The position numbers were made by a program, and so were the translations under genes. The notes under the pieces are model-generated. The model was not told the origin of the DNA, made no database searches, and saw nothing but the letters and a program-made list of their open reading frames with translations. From positions 1-14,333 of the forward strand of contig JANQJT010000212.1 in NCBI GenBank assembly GCA_028281485.1: 14,333 nucleotides of DNA, read 5' to 3'. Shown here one piece after another: positions 6,375 to 13,196 of the stretch; position 1 is the first letter of the stretch, and every line of letters starts with the position of its first letter. The DNA is from Phycisphaeraceae bacterium (GTDB lineage: Bacteria > Planctomycetota > Phycisphaerae > Phycisphaerales > Zrk34).

Positions 6375-7673
6375 ATGTTCGAACGCGAAACCATCCTGCC
6401 GCTGACGCTCGGCCTCGTGCTGGCGATCGCAGTGAACCTGCTGGGCATCGTCGGCACCAGCAATGCGTTTGATCATTCGTCGGGTGACGCTTTCACCCCG
6501 ACCAAACAAGCTCCATCCGAACCGGAGCCGCCCGCTGATGACCAGGACGTGCCCCCGCCGCCACCCCCGCCTCTTCCCGAGGAGCCCGAGTACCGGGTCG
6601 GCTCCGAACAACCATCGCCTTTGGACATCAACTACATCAGTCACGAAGACTTCCAGGACCTTCAGGCGCGTCGTCAGCAGACCTTCGATCAACCCACGGT
6701 GCAGATGACCGTCGACCCCGATCCGCTGGCGCAGCAGACGCCGGTCGACCCGACCGATCCGGCGCTGGTCCAGCAACCCACGCCGCCCACCGCAGCCGCT
6801 CAACCCGTCACACCCGCGCAGCCCACCGAGTTGGCGGCCAACACCCCACCCCCGTCGCAACCGCAGGGAACCGGCCAGCAACCCGAACAACAGACCGCGC
6901 CGATTACACCGATCGAGAGCGAGACGGTCGAGCTGACCAACGCGCCGACCGAGGTACGAACGGACGAAGACGAGAATCCGCTGCTCGCCGCCGACCTGCC
7001 CGATGCGCCGCGCGACGCGACGATCACGCGCACCTCACCGGATGTTGATGAGGGTGAACCCACCGAGGCCCAGGAAGGCCGCGAGGAACCCTCAGACACG
7101 ACCGAGCCGAGCGAATCAACGGAAGACAGCGAGCCGACACCGGACGAGCCGACCGAAACAACCGAACCCGGTGAGCGGGAAGCGGCGGCGGTCGAGGTGG
7201 CGATGGCGGATATTCCGCTACCGCCGCGCACCGAGTCCAATGCCGACCCGACCGCTGCGCCGCGCGATCGATCCGAATCGGAACCGGTATCGCGCATCGC
7301 CGTGGCCCGGCTCGTCCCCGGGGCTGTCTGGGCGCGGCAGGGCATCCGCATCAACACCGTCCGCCCGCGCTGGCCGGTCGTGACACGCATGACCGCTTCG
7401 CCGCGTAACCCCATCGTTCGGATCGAGTTCAACGGCGACGGCGAGGTGACCTCGATGCAGTTCGTGCGCGCATCGGGGTGGAAGAACGTCGACTCGCCGC
7501 TGCGCATCGCGATCTACAAGTGGACCGCCGAGGGCAACTTCCCCGAGGAGGGCTTTACCATCGACAACGCGGTGATCCTGCTGGGCGCCAATCCGGAACC
7601 CGAAGAAGACGACGCACAGGGCGACCAGCCCGTGGAAGGTGAATCGGAAAGCGAGACCGAGTCTTCGGAATAA
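6375..7673 (+). CDS. TonB-like energy transducer, long proline/acidic-rich periplasmic linker
   Basis: The 432-residue protein has the architecture of TonB. A short cytoplasmic start is followed by one membrane helix at ~8-28 and a seven-proline run at 60-66. A long Pro/Gln/Thr/Glu-rich linker runs to ~300 and a C-terminal domain spans ~329-401. That domain has RPRWP, then VRIEFNGDGEV, FVRASGWKNVDSPL and AIYKWTAEG, matching the TonB_C pattern (YP-x-n-G-x-V, SG-x-x-LD-x-AA) in degenerate form. TonB normally ends at this domain; here a further 31-residue Glu/Asp/Ser tail follows. It lies 35 bases after the ExbD-like gene and would be driven by an ExbB/ExbD motor. The receptor it energises is not in the window. 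The TonB call is supported by architecture and neighbour rather than by strong motif identity. Confidence 0.72.
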   Translation: MFERETILPLTLGLVLAIAVNLLGIVGTSNAFDHSSGDAFTPTKQAPSEPEPPADDQDVPPPPPPPLPEEPEYRVGSEQPSPLDINYISHEDFQDLQARRQQTFDQPTVQMTVDPDPLAQQTPVDPTDPALVQQPTPPTAAAQPVTPAQPTELAANTPPPSQPQGTGQQPEQQTAPITPIESETVELTNAPTEVRTDEDENPLLAADLPDAPRDATITRTSPDVDEGEPTEAQEGREEPSDTTEPSESTEDSEPTPDEPTETTEPGEREAAAVEVAMADIPLPPRTESNADPTAAPRDRSESEPVSRIAVARLVPGAVWARQGIRINTVRPRWPVVTRMTASPRNPIVRIEFNGDGEVTSMQFVRASGWKNVDSPLRIAIYKWTAEGNFPEEGFTIDNAVILLGANPEPEEDDAQGDQPVEGESESETESSE

Positions 7674-7703
7674 GCCGTGTTTCCCCGTGTCGCGTGACGT
7701 CGC

Positions 7704-7709
7704 TATAAT
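7704..7709 (+). promoter_or_regulatory. -10 element TATAAT for tRNA-Arg
   Basis: A perfect TATAAT ends 14 bases before the tRNA 5' end, which fits a short 5' leader. The hexamer 17 bp upstream (TTCCCC) is a poor -35. Confidence 0.6.
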
Positions 7710-7723
7710 CGGTTTTTGACCGT

Positions 7724-7797
7724 GTCCGCGTAGCTCAGCTGGATAGAGCGCGTGCCTCCGGAGCACGAGGTCGCAGGTTCGAATCCTGCCGCGGATA
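7724..7797 (+). tRNA. tRNA-Arg (anticodon CCG)
   Basis: A full cloverleaf can be folded by eye. The acceptor is GTCCGCG with CGCGGAT, the D stem GCTC/GAGC and the anticodon stem CGTGC/GCACG with loop CTCCGGA. The variable loop is AGGTC, and the T stem GCAGG/CCTGC has loop TTCGAAT. The anticodon at 7758-7760 is CCG, reading the arginine codon CGG. Position 73 is A and no CCA is encoded. The outermost acceptor pair is G-U rather than Watson-Crick, a small oddity. Confidence 0.97.
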
Positions 7798-7804
7798 TTG
7801 AATG

Positions 7805-7832
7805 AGCGGGTCCATCCGGGCCCGCTTTATTA
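7805..7832 (+). terminator. Intrinsic terminator after tRNA-Arg
   Basis: A 9-bp stem (AGCGGGTCC / GGGCCCGCT with one G-U pair) and a four-base loop are followed by TTATTA. It starts 8 bases after the tRNA, so the transcript is monocistronic. Confidence 0.85.
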
Positions 7833-7834
7833 GT

Positions 7835-7851
7835 AGGTTCCTCGCGAACCT
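7835..7851. repeat. Small inverted repeat downstream of the tRNA
   Basis: AGGTTC / GAACCT with a five-base loop lies between the tRNA terminator and the end of the minus-strand EboD-like gene. It could help to end minus-strand transcripts, but it has no T tract on that strand. The rest of the 119-base gap shows nothing else I can name. Confidence 0.4.
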
Positions 7852-7916
7852 CTTGCACGAGTGTCCCTTCAAGACAAGGCCTACACCGGTGACAATCGCT
7901 GATCAAATTGAATGAT

Positions 7917-9038
7917 TCACACCGCCTGTGTTGCGCCGTCGGCGACGCGTCGGATCGTGTCGACCATGAGCTGTTTGTCGATGGTGTGCACCGTTGCGGT
8001 GCGCCCGATGCCGGCCGGGAGGATGAGCGTGAGCGCGCCGCCGAGGTGTTGTCTGAACGACTCGATGCCCTGGAGCAATCGGCCCGTGTCTTCCATCGCG
8101 GGGTGGGATAACTCAAAGCCGAGCGCGTCGAGTGTGTTGACGATGCGCCTGGCCGATTCGTCGTGCAGCACACCGAGCCGCGCCGCGTAGACCGAGTCGA
8201 TCGCCAGGCCGATCGCGACGGCCCGGCCGTGTGACAGCTCGTAACCGGACATCGACTCGAGTTGGTGCGCCGACCAGTGACCCATATCCAGCGGGCGCGA
8301 TGGACCGAACTCAAACGGATCACCGCCGCGCGTGATGTGTGTGTAGTGCAACTCGGCCGACCGCGTGATGATGCGTTGGCAGTGGTCTTCGTTGCGCGCG
8401 ACGATCGCGGGCGCGTGGGACGCGATTGTGTCGAACAGCGCCGCGTCCTTGATGATCGCGACCTTGATCGCCTCGGCGAAACCGGCGCGCCAGTCGGTGT
8501 CGCTGAGCGTGTGAAGCAGGTCGAAGTCGTTGATCACCGCGGTGGGCACGACGAACGTGCCGAGCATGTTCTTGGCGCCGTCGAGATTGATCGCACACTT
8601 CACACCCACGGCCGAGTCGGCCTGCGCCATCGTGGTCGAACCCATGCGTAAGAGGCGCACGCCGCGGTGCACGGTCGCGGCGGCGAAACCCACGGCGTCG
8701 AGCACCGCCCCGCCGCCGATCGCCAACACGTAGCTGTGCCGATCGATGCCCCTATCTGCGATGCGGCGCGCGATATCGAGCCACACGGTTGGATCGTTCT
8801 TGCAGGCCTCGCCACCGGGAACGTGCGCGATGTCTGTTAATCTGTCGGGGTCGAGCTTTTTGTGCAAACTCGATTCGATTCTTGTTTGCGCAGCGAGAAG
8901 CCCATCATCGATAAAGGCGATGATGCGCGTGGCGTCACCGGTCAATGCGTCAGACAGCGTTGTATCCGCGTTACGCATCACACCGCGTCGCGTGATCAAG
9001 CGATGCTCGGTCGAAAAGCTGATTGTGTCATCCATCAT
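7917..9038 (-). CDS. 3-dehydroquinate synthase-like sugar phosphate cyclase, EboD type
   Basis: NAD- and metal-dependent cyclase of the sugar phosphate cyclase superfamily. The 373-residue protein (from 9038) has the NAD loop GGGAVLDAVGFAAAT at 108-122, KN at 156-157 and Glu189 in AGFAEAIK. His254 lies in LDMGHWSAHQLE and His270 in ELSHGRAVAIG; the Glu and two His match the metal ligands of AroB. The motif around His254 differs from AroB (LN-GHT-GHA-E) and matches the EboD subfamily as I recall it (ARPLDFGHWAAHKLE). The product is therefore likely not, or not only, dehydroquinate. No ebo partner or shikimate gene lies in the window. Start 9038 (tandem ATGs at 9038 and 9035) is chosen because the extension to 9104 shows no family character. 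Only a weak purine-rich ribosome site is present. Confidence 0.82.
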   Translation of the reverse strand: MMDDTISFSTEHRLITRRGVMRNADTTLSDALTGDATRIIAFIDDGLLAAQTRIESSLHKKLDPDRLTDIAHVPGGEACKNDPTVWLDIARRIADRGIDRHSYVLAIGGGAVLDAVGFAAATVHRGVRLLRMGSTTMAQADSAVGVKCAINLDGAKNMLGTFVVPTAVINDFDLLHTLSDTDWRAGFAEAIKVAIIKDAALFDTIASHAPAIVARNEDHCQRIITRSAELHYTHITRGGDPFEFGPSRPLDMGHWSAHQLESMSGYELSHGRAVAIGLAIDSVYAARLGVLHDESARRIVNTLDALGFELSHPAMEDTGRLLQGIESFRQHLGGALTLILPAGIGRTATVHTIDKQLMVDTIRRVADGATQAV

Positions 9039-9094
9039 CGATCGTTGTTTCTTTCTGCGCAGCGTGTCGAAAGATCGCGCGACGGGAAAAACTC

Positions 9095-9108
9095 CGCCTG
9101 TCAAGGCG
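9095..9108 (-). other. Small hairpin at the start of the EboD-like leader
   Basis: CGCCT-GTCA-AGGCG forms a 5-bp stem with a four-base loop. It falls just after the TACAAT element at 9115-9120, i.e. at about the 5' end of the predicted transcript, where such stems can protect mRNA. The role is not shown. Confidence 0.3.
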
Positions 9109-9114
9109 CGGTTT

Positions 9115-9120
9115 ATTGTA
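9115..9120 (-). promoter_or_regulatory. Possible -10 (TACAAT) for the EboD-like gene
   Basis: TACAAT on the minus strand, 77 bases upstream of the start at 9038, in the divergent gap with dnaA. No good -35 at standard spacing. Confidence 0.35.
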
Positions 9121-9147
9121 CGCTCAAACGCGTTGTGTAATTCTTCG

Positions 9148-9176
9148 TTGACACCGGACGCTCACAGTCTTAACTT
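9148..9176 (+). promoter_or_regulatory. Possible dnaA promoter
   Basis: A perfect -35 TTGACA (9148-9153) is followed at 17 bp by TAACTT (9171-9176), a poor -10. It would give a leader of about 125 bases before the dnaA ATG. No DnaA box was found in the 9105-9308 gap, so autoregulation is not supported by sequence. The rest of this gap shows nothing else recognisable. Confidence 0.35.
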
Positions 9177-9308
9177 GGAAACCAACTTCCGCGACACGGA
9201 CCGTTGCGGTCAGAGGCGGCACGGAAGTCGCCCGCGATTTGTGGTGGAATCGCGCCTTGCAGCTTCGACCTTCAACGGTCTTGTACTAAGACGAAAGAGA
9301 ACAACCGG

Positions 9309-10646
9309 ATGTCACACCCGGACCCGTCGATTTGGCGGGACATGATCGCTTATTTGCGCTCACACCACGCCGACATCTGCCGGCAGTGGTTTGAGGAACT
9401 CGAGCCGATGTGGCTGGATGAGGGAGTCCTCCAGGTGCGTGTGCAGGCCCCGGTCCAGAAGAACTATCTGGCCACGCAGTGTTCGCGTCCGTTTAACGAG
9501 GCGGTGCAGGCGGCCACGGGCAACCTGGTAACGGTGCGTTTCGTTTCGCGCGACGCCGCTCCCCCCAGCGACACGGCGCCTTCGAACGGTCGTGATGTGT
9601 CGCAAAGCCACGCCGACGAGGACCAGGTCGTCTACTCGCCGGATTACACGTTTGAGAACTTCGTCACCGGGCCGCAGAACCACCTGGCGTACGCCGCAAG
9701 CCGCGCCGTGGCGCAACAGCCGGGCAACGCGTACAACCCGTTCTTCATCCACGGCGGAGTGGGCCTGGGCAAGACCCACCTGCTTCAGGCGATCTGTCAG
9801 ACCGTGCTGATGGAGAACCCCAACACGCACATCTGCTACCTCTCCTGCGACGCTTTTGTGAACCACTTCATCGACGCGGTCACCAGCGGCAACATGCACG
9901 ACTTCCGTCACCGCTACCGCCACGTCGACATGCTCGTCATCGACGACATCCACTTCCTCGCCGAGCGCGACCGCACACAGGAAGAGTTCTTCCACACGTT
10001 CAACACCCTCTTCCAGGCCAAGAAGCAGATCATCTTGTCGTCCGACTCGCCGCCGTCTGAGATCCCCAAGCTGGAGGAGCGGCTGGTATCGCGCTTCAAC
10101 TGGGGTCTGGTGGCCCGCGTGGACAAGCCGTGCTACGAGACGCGCGTCGCGATCATCCGCAAGAAGGCGGAGCTGCGCGGGCTGGAGATCCCCGACGAGA
10201 TCGTGTGTTACATCGCCTCGAAGGTGGAATCGAACACACGTGAGCTGGAGGGTTCGCTGACGAAGGTGCAGTCGATGGCGACGCTGACCGAGCAGCCGAT
10301 CTCGCTGGAGCTGGCGCGGAACGCGCTCGGCGACGAGGCGATCGTGGCTGAGCCGCAGCTGTCGATCCAGTCGATCATCGACGCCGTGGTCGATTTCTAC
10401 GGCGTCAAGCTCTCGGACCTGCAGTCCAAGCGACGCCACCGCTCAATCACCATCCCGCGTCAGGTCTGCATGTACCTGGCCCGCAAGCGGACGAATTACT
10501 CGCTGGAGGAGATCGGCGGCTACTTCGGCGGACGGGACCATACGACCGTCATGCACGCGATCCGCACGATCGACGAGCGCGTCGAGATCGATAAATCCTT
10601 CGCCTCGCAAGTCACCCAGATCGACCGCGTACTGGTGTCGGACTGA
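9309..10646 (+). CDS. dnaA: Chromosomal replication initiator protein DnaA
   Basis: AAA+ initiator that binds DnaA boxes at oriC and opens the duplex. The 445-residue protein has domain I at ~1-78 (helicase/partner contacts) and a short linker domain II at ~80-108. Domain III has the Walker A loop GGVGLGKTH at 149-157 and Walker B LVIDDIH at 209-215. Sensor I is IILSSDSPP at 241-249, the arginine finger is Arg262 in LVSRFNWG, and sensor II lies near NTRELEGSL at 309-317. Domain IV carries the DNA-binding signature FGGRDHTTVMHA at 406-417. The start at 9309 gives a normal N-terminus (MSHPDPSIWRDM); the frame extends 35 codons upstream to 9204 without homology-like sequence. Ribosome binding sequence is weak. 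Its neighbours are unusual: no dnaN, recF or gyrB follow; instead a 413-base gap and the nuo operon. Confidence 0.97.
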   Translation: MSHPDPSIWRDMIAYLRSHHADICRQWFEELEPMWLDEGVLQVRVQAPVQKNYLATQCSRPFNEAVQAATGNLVTVRFVSRDAAPPSDTAPSNGRDVSQSHADEDQVVYSPDYTFENFVTGPQNHLAYAASRAVAQQPGNAYNPFFIHGGVGLGKTHLLQAICQTVLMENPNTHICYLSCDAFVNHFIDAVTSGNMHDFRHRYRHVDMLVIDDIHFLAERDRTQEEFFHTFNTLFQAKKQIILSSDSPPSEIPKLEERLVSRFNWGLVARVDKPCYETRVAIIRKKAELRGLEIPDEIVCYIASKVESNTRELEGSLTKVQSMATLTEQPISLELARNALGDEAIVAEPQLSIQSIIDAVVDFYGVKLSDLQSKRRHRSITIPRQVCMYLARKRTNYSLEEIGGYFGGRDHTTVMHAIRTIDERVEIDKSFASQVTQIDRVLVSD

Positions 10647-10845
10647 TCCCAAGCGGCAACCCGGTTTTCATTTAGCGGCTCACAACCCCTCGATAAGCTG
10701 TCAATTGATGACGCCGGCGCTGCGGTAAGTAGCGGTTCCCCCCGCCCCTCCGAGGACGATCGGCCGTCGGTGACACGCTCCGACCGGGCGCGACACCCTA
10801 ACTGACAATCTACTCCCATTCGCACCCGCTTTATTAAGTTCTGTG

Positions 10846-10875
10846 GTTACAACGCTCTATGATCGGCCTTATAAT
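10846..10875 (+). promoter_or_regulatory. Promoter-like element next to the DnaA box
   Basis: A perfect -10 TATAAT at 10870-10875, with GTTACA (four of six to TTGACA) 18 bp upstream at 10846-10851. The predicted transcript would start inside or beside the DnaA box at 10877-10885. No gene starts before nuoD at 11060. Confidence 0.4.
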
Positions 10876-10876
10876 G

Positions 10877-10885
10877 TTATTCACA
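10877..10885 (+). promoter_or_regulatory. DnaA box (TTATTCACA)
   Basis: A perfect match to the DnaA box consensus TTATNCACA, in the intergenic region directly downstream of dnaA. Confidence 0.6.
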
Positions 10886-10952
10886 TCGTGACAGGGCTTA
10901 TTACGAGTAGGTGAGTAAAACTATCCCCTCTGTATATAGAACCCCACCGACC

Positions 10953-10973
10953 CCATCCACAGACGATCCACAG
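10953..10973 (+). promoter_or_regulatory. Tandem degenerate DnaA-box-like pair
   Basis: ATCCACAG occurs at 10955-10962 and again at 10966-10973, exactly 11 bases (one helical turn) apart. The first copy, read as CCATCCACA, fits a relaxed DnaA box; the second differs from TTATCCACA at the first two bases. Same orientation and turn spacing are what cooperative DnaA binding needs. Confidence 0.4.
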
Positions 10974-10997
10974 GCCCCGATCACGACACAAGGCAAC

Positions 10998-11026
10998 TCG
11001 ACGCAAGACCTGTAGATATCTATACT
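10998..11026 (+). promoter_or_regulatory. Likely promoter of the nuo operon
   Basis: TCGACG (four of six to TTGACA) at 10998-11003, a 17-bp spacer and TATACT (five of six) at 11021-11026. The start of transcription would be near 11033, about 27 bases before the nuoD ATG. Confidence 0.55.
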
Positions 11027-11059
11027 TTTCGCTCTGTTCAGCCTGCATCGGACGCCGCT

Positions 11060-12340
11060 ATGCCTTTTGACCTAAAACCTTGGGATTTGGACGCCGAAAC
11101 CACCCCTTATCTGGACAAGGTGGAGGATTCGGGCGATCGCTGGACGCTCAATTTCGGGCCCCAGCACCCCGCCACGCACACCACGCTCCGCGTCGTCCTC
11201 GAACTCGATGGCGAGCGGATTGTCCGCTGCGTGCCCCACATCGGCTATCTCCATTCCGGCTTCGAAAAGCTCGGTGAACACCACGACTACAACCAGTACG
11301 TCGTCGTCACGGACCGCATGAACTACGTCTCGCCGATCCACAACAACATCGTCTGGCATCACGCCGTCGAGAAGCTGTTCGGCATCGAGCTGACGCCGCG
11401 CTGCAAGGTGCTGCGGACGATCATGGGTGAGTTGGCGCGTATCCAGGATCACCTGCTGTGTGCCGGCGCCGCGGCGCTGGACCTGGGCGCGTTCACGGCG
11501 TTCCTCTACGGCTTCAACGAACGCGAACGCATCTACGACATCTGTGAGTACATCTGCGGCGCACGGTTCACCACCAGCTGGACCCGCGTGGGCGGTCTGT
11601 GCTACGACCTGCCCGATCAGGACGTGTTCGTGGCGAAGGTGAAGAAGTTCATCAACGAGCAGTGCCCGCCCGTCGTGGCCGATCTGGAGGGGTTGCTGAA
11701 CAAGAACCGCATCTTTATCGACCGCACCGTCGGCGTGGGCACGATCAGCGAAGCAGACGCGATCGCCTGGTCGCTGTCTGGTCCATTGGCGCGATCGGCT
11801 GGCGTGAAGCGTGACCTGCGCAAGGACACTCCCTACCTCTGCTACGAGAAGGGGTGGGACGGCGCGGGTGCCGATCCGGTGGAGTTCAAGGTGCCGATCA
11901 TGCACGAGGGCGACTGCTACAGCCGCTTCCGCGTCCGCGTGGAGGAGATGAAGCAGTCGATCGAGATCATCCGCCAGCTCATCGATCGCATCCCCGACGG
12001 CCCCGTCGACGCGTTCGACGACCAGGGCGTGACCCTGCCCGACAAGTCGCAGACCTACGGCTCGATCGAGGGATTAATCCACCACTTCGAGTTGATCATG
12101 ACCAACCGCAAGTGGGAGATGCCGGTCGCGGAAATCTACGGCGCACAGGAAACGGCCAACGGCGAGCTGGGCTTCTACGTCGTCTCCGACGGCGGCCCGA
12201 CGCCGACGCGTGCTCGCTGCCGCCCGCCGTCTTTCATCAACTACCAGTCGTTCCCCAAGATGCTCGAGGGACATCTGCTCAGCGACGTGGTGGCGATCCT
12301 CGGATCCCTGAACATCATCGCCGCCGAGCTCGACCGATAG
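11060..12340 (+). CDS. nuoD: NADH-quinone oxidoreductase (complex I) subunit D
   Basis: The 49-kDa-type subunit of the peripheral arm of complex I, which helps to form the quinone site next to NuoB. The 426-residue protein has all family landmarks. These are FGPQHPATH near residue 32, PHIGYLHSGFEKLGE at ~59-73, the YNQYVVVTDRMNY region, and GELARIQDHLL. Further on are SLSGPLARSAGVKRDLRK and the RIPDGPV-like segment, and the C-terminal ARCRPPSFINYQ plus LGSLNIIAAELDR. Length is normal for a separate NuoD, not fused to NuoC. It is the first gene of the operon here, preceded by its own promoter; nuoA, nuoB and nuoC are not upstream. nuoE follows after about 33 bases. Confidence 0.97.
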   Translation: MPFDLKPWDLDAETTPYLDKVEDSGDRWTLNFGPQHPATHTTLRVVLELDGERIVRCVPHIGYLHSGFEKLGEHHDYNQYVVVTDRMNYVSPIHNNIVWHHAVEKLFGIELTPRCKVLRTIMGELARIQDHLLCAGAAALDLGAFTAFLYGFNERERIYDICEYICGARFTTSWTRVGGLCYDLPDQDVFVAKVKKFINEQCPPVVADLEGLLNKNRIFIDRTVGVGTISEADAIAWSLSGPLARSAGVKRDLRKDTPYLCYEKGWDGAGADPVEFKVPIMHEGDCYSRFRVRVEEMKQSIEIIRQLIDRIPDGPVDAFDDQGVTLPDKSQTYGSIEGLIHHFELIMTNRKWEMPVAEIYGAQETANGELGFYVVSDGGPTPTRARCRPPSFINYQSFPKMLEGHLLSDVVAILGSLNIIAAELDR

Positions 12341-12357
12341 ACGTAAACCGCCCCCAC

Positions 12358-12376
12358 GGGAGTGAGTCGACCCATG
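12358..12376 (+). promoter_or_regulatory. Ribosome binding site that decides the nuoE start
   Basis: GGGAG at 12358-12362 overlaps a possible GTG start at 12362 and lies 11 bases before the ATG at 12374. The site therefore argues against GTG and for the ATG. Confidence 0.5.
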
Positions 12377-12949
12377 CCCTGGATCGTCAAGCCATCCGGA
12401 ACCCAACAGATCGAACGGCGCACCGAGCCTTACCTGACCGAGGCGCTGCGCGCCGAACTCGAGGCCGACGCCCTGACGCGCTACCCCACCAAGCAGGCGG
12501 CGACGCTGCCCGCCCTGCACGCCGTGCAGCACACCTACGGCTACATCCCCTACCAGGCGATCGAGGAGATCGCCGCGTTCCTCGATCTCACCGCCGCCGA
12601 GGTGTACGACACGGCCACGTTCTACGAGGAGTTTTTCCTCGAGCCCAAGGGCAAGTACCTGGTGCAGATCTGCCAGTCGATCGCCTGCGAGCTGTGCGGC
12701 TGCTTTGACCTGAAGGGCTGGCTGACCGACAAGCTGCAGATCACCAACGGCGAGACGACCGACGACGGCAAGATCACGCTACAGATGGTCGAGTGCCTGG
12801 GCATGTGTGACGACGCCCCAGCGGTGCTGATCAACGGCAAGATGTATCGCAAGGTGACCGCCGATCAGATGGATAAGGTGCTGGCGGAGCTGCCGGACGA
12901 CCCGGCCAGGTTCCCCGCGCCCGGCACCGCCGCGGCGGCGCAGGCGTAA
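12374..12949 (+). CDS. nuoE: NADH-quinone oxidoreductase (complex I) subunit E
   Basis: The 24-kDa-type subunit with a thioredoxin-like fold that holds the N1a [2Fe-2S] cluster in the NADH-input module. The 191-residue protein begins with a helical domain (PTKQAATLPALHAVQ at ~38-52, AEVYDTATFYEEF at ~75-87). The cluster ligands then follow: Cys100 and Cys105 (CQSIAC) and Cys141 and Cys145 (CLGMC). The C-terminus ends in a Pro/Ala-rich stretch. It sits between nuoD and nuoF in the usual order, with the start set by the upstream GGGAG. An extra short gene separates it from nuoF. Confidence 0.96.
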   Translation: MPWIVKPSGTQQIERRTEPYLTEALRAELEADALTRYPTKQAATLPALHAVQHTYGYIPYQAIEEIAAFLDLTAAEVYDTATFYEEFFLEPKGKYLVQICQSIACELCGCFDLKGWLTDKLQITNGETTDDGKITLQMVECLGMCDDAPAVLINGKMYRKVTADQMDKVLAELPDDPARFPAPGTAAAAQA

Positions 12950-12989
12950 ACGAAATACCGTCGCACGGATGCGACCGACGCGAGACGAC

Positions 12990-13169
12990 ATGAACCGGTT
13001 CACCACATTCTGTCGCGACCTGGGTCTGATGATTCACAACATCCGTCACCCCAAGGCCGACAAGACCGTGATCCGCAAGCAGACGCAGACGAAACAGGGC
13101 GAGGGCGTGATCCTTCGCCGCACGACCATCGACGAGATCGAGATCAGACGGGGCGACGAGAAGCATTAA
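12990..13169 (+). CDS. Unrecognised small basic protein inside the nuo operon
   Basis: A 59-residue protein from ATG 12990 (66 residues if ATG 12969 is used) that I do not recognise. It is hydrophilic and rich in Arg/Lys, with no signal peptide, membrane helix or cysteine pair (one Cys only). The second half reads GEGVILRRTTIDEIEI and ends in RRGDEKH. Codon third positions are mostly G or C, as in the neighbours, which supports real coding. It lies in the same direction in the 247-base gap between nuoE and nuoF, with 27 bases to the nuoF start, so it is co-transcribed. The ribosome site (GAGACGAC) is weak. It could be an accessory subunit or assembly factor, or unrelated; nothing in the sequence decides. 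Confidence 0.6.
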   Translation: MNRFTTFCRDLGLMIHNIRHPKADKTVIRKQTQTKQGEGVILRRTTIDEIEIRRGDEKH

Positions 13170-13196
13170 CCCGGCTCACCGCATGAAGGCAACCCG

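Larger units (their letters stand above)
10647..11059. other. 413-base non-coding region, candidate replication origin and nuo promoter region
   Basis: No convincing gene lies here on either strand. The first ~180 bases are GC-rich without a clear terminator for dnaA. From about 10825 to 10925 the sequence becomes AT-richer. It contains a TATAAT element and a perfect DnaA box (TTATTCACA). Further on come two ATCCACAG copies 11 bases apart, a GC block and then a short AT-rich stretch (TGTAGATATCTATAC) that also serves as the likely nuo -10. Position next to dnaA plus boxes plus AT-rich DNA suggests oriC. One perfect box is too few for certainty, and the region could instead be only a long promoter region. 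Confidence 0.45.

Noticed and set aside
7703..8323. 206-codon minus-strand frame with an apparent protein-like C-terminus
   Set aside because: Its end is the antisense translation of tRNA-Arg (the well-known spurious AAGFEPATSCSGGTRS-type peptide), and the rest overlaps the EboD-like gene out of frame.
9360..10439. 359-codon minus-strand frame opposite dnaA
   Set aside because: Shadow frame of a GC-rich gene; composition is Arg/His/Val/Leu-rich without domains, and dnaA on the other strand is certain.
10520..10825. 101-codon minus-strand frame reaching into the dnaA-nuoD gap
   Set aside because: Two thirds of it is antisense to the dnaA 3' end and intergenic sequence, with no ribosome site or motif.
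10842..10850. TGTGGTTAC as a reverse-strand DnaA box
   Set aside because: Two mismatches to the consensus, and it does not fit the relaxed form either.
11072..11905. 277-codon minus-strand frame opposite nuoD
   Set aside because: Shadow frame of a certain gene, without recognisable motifs.
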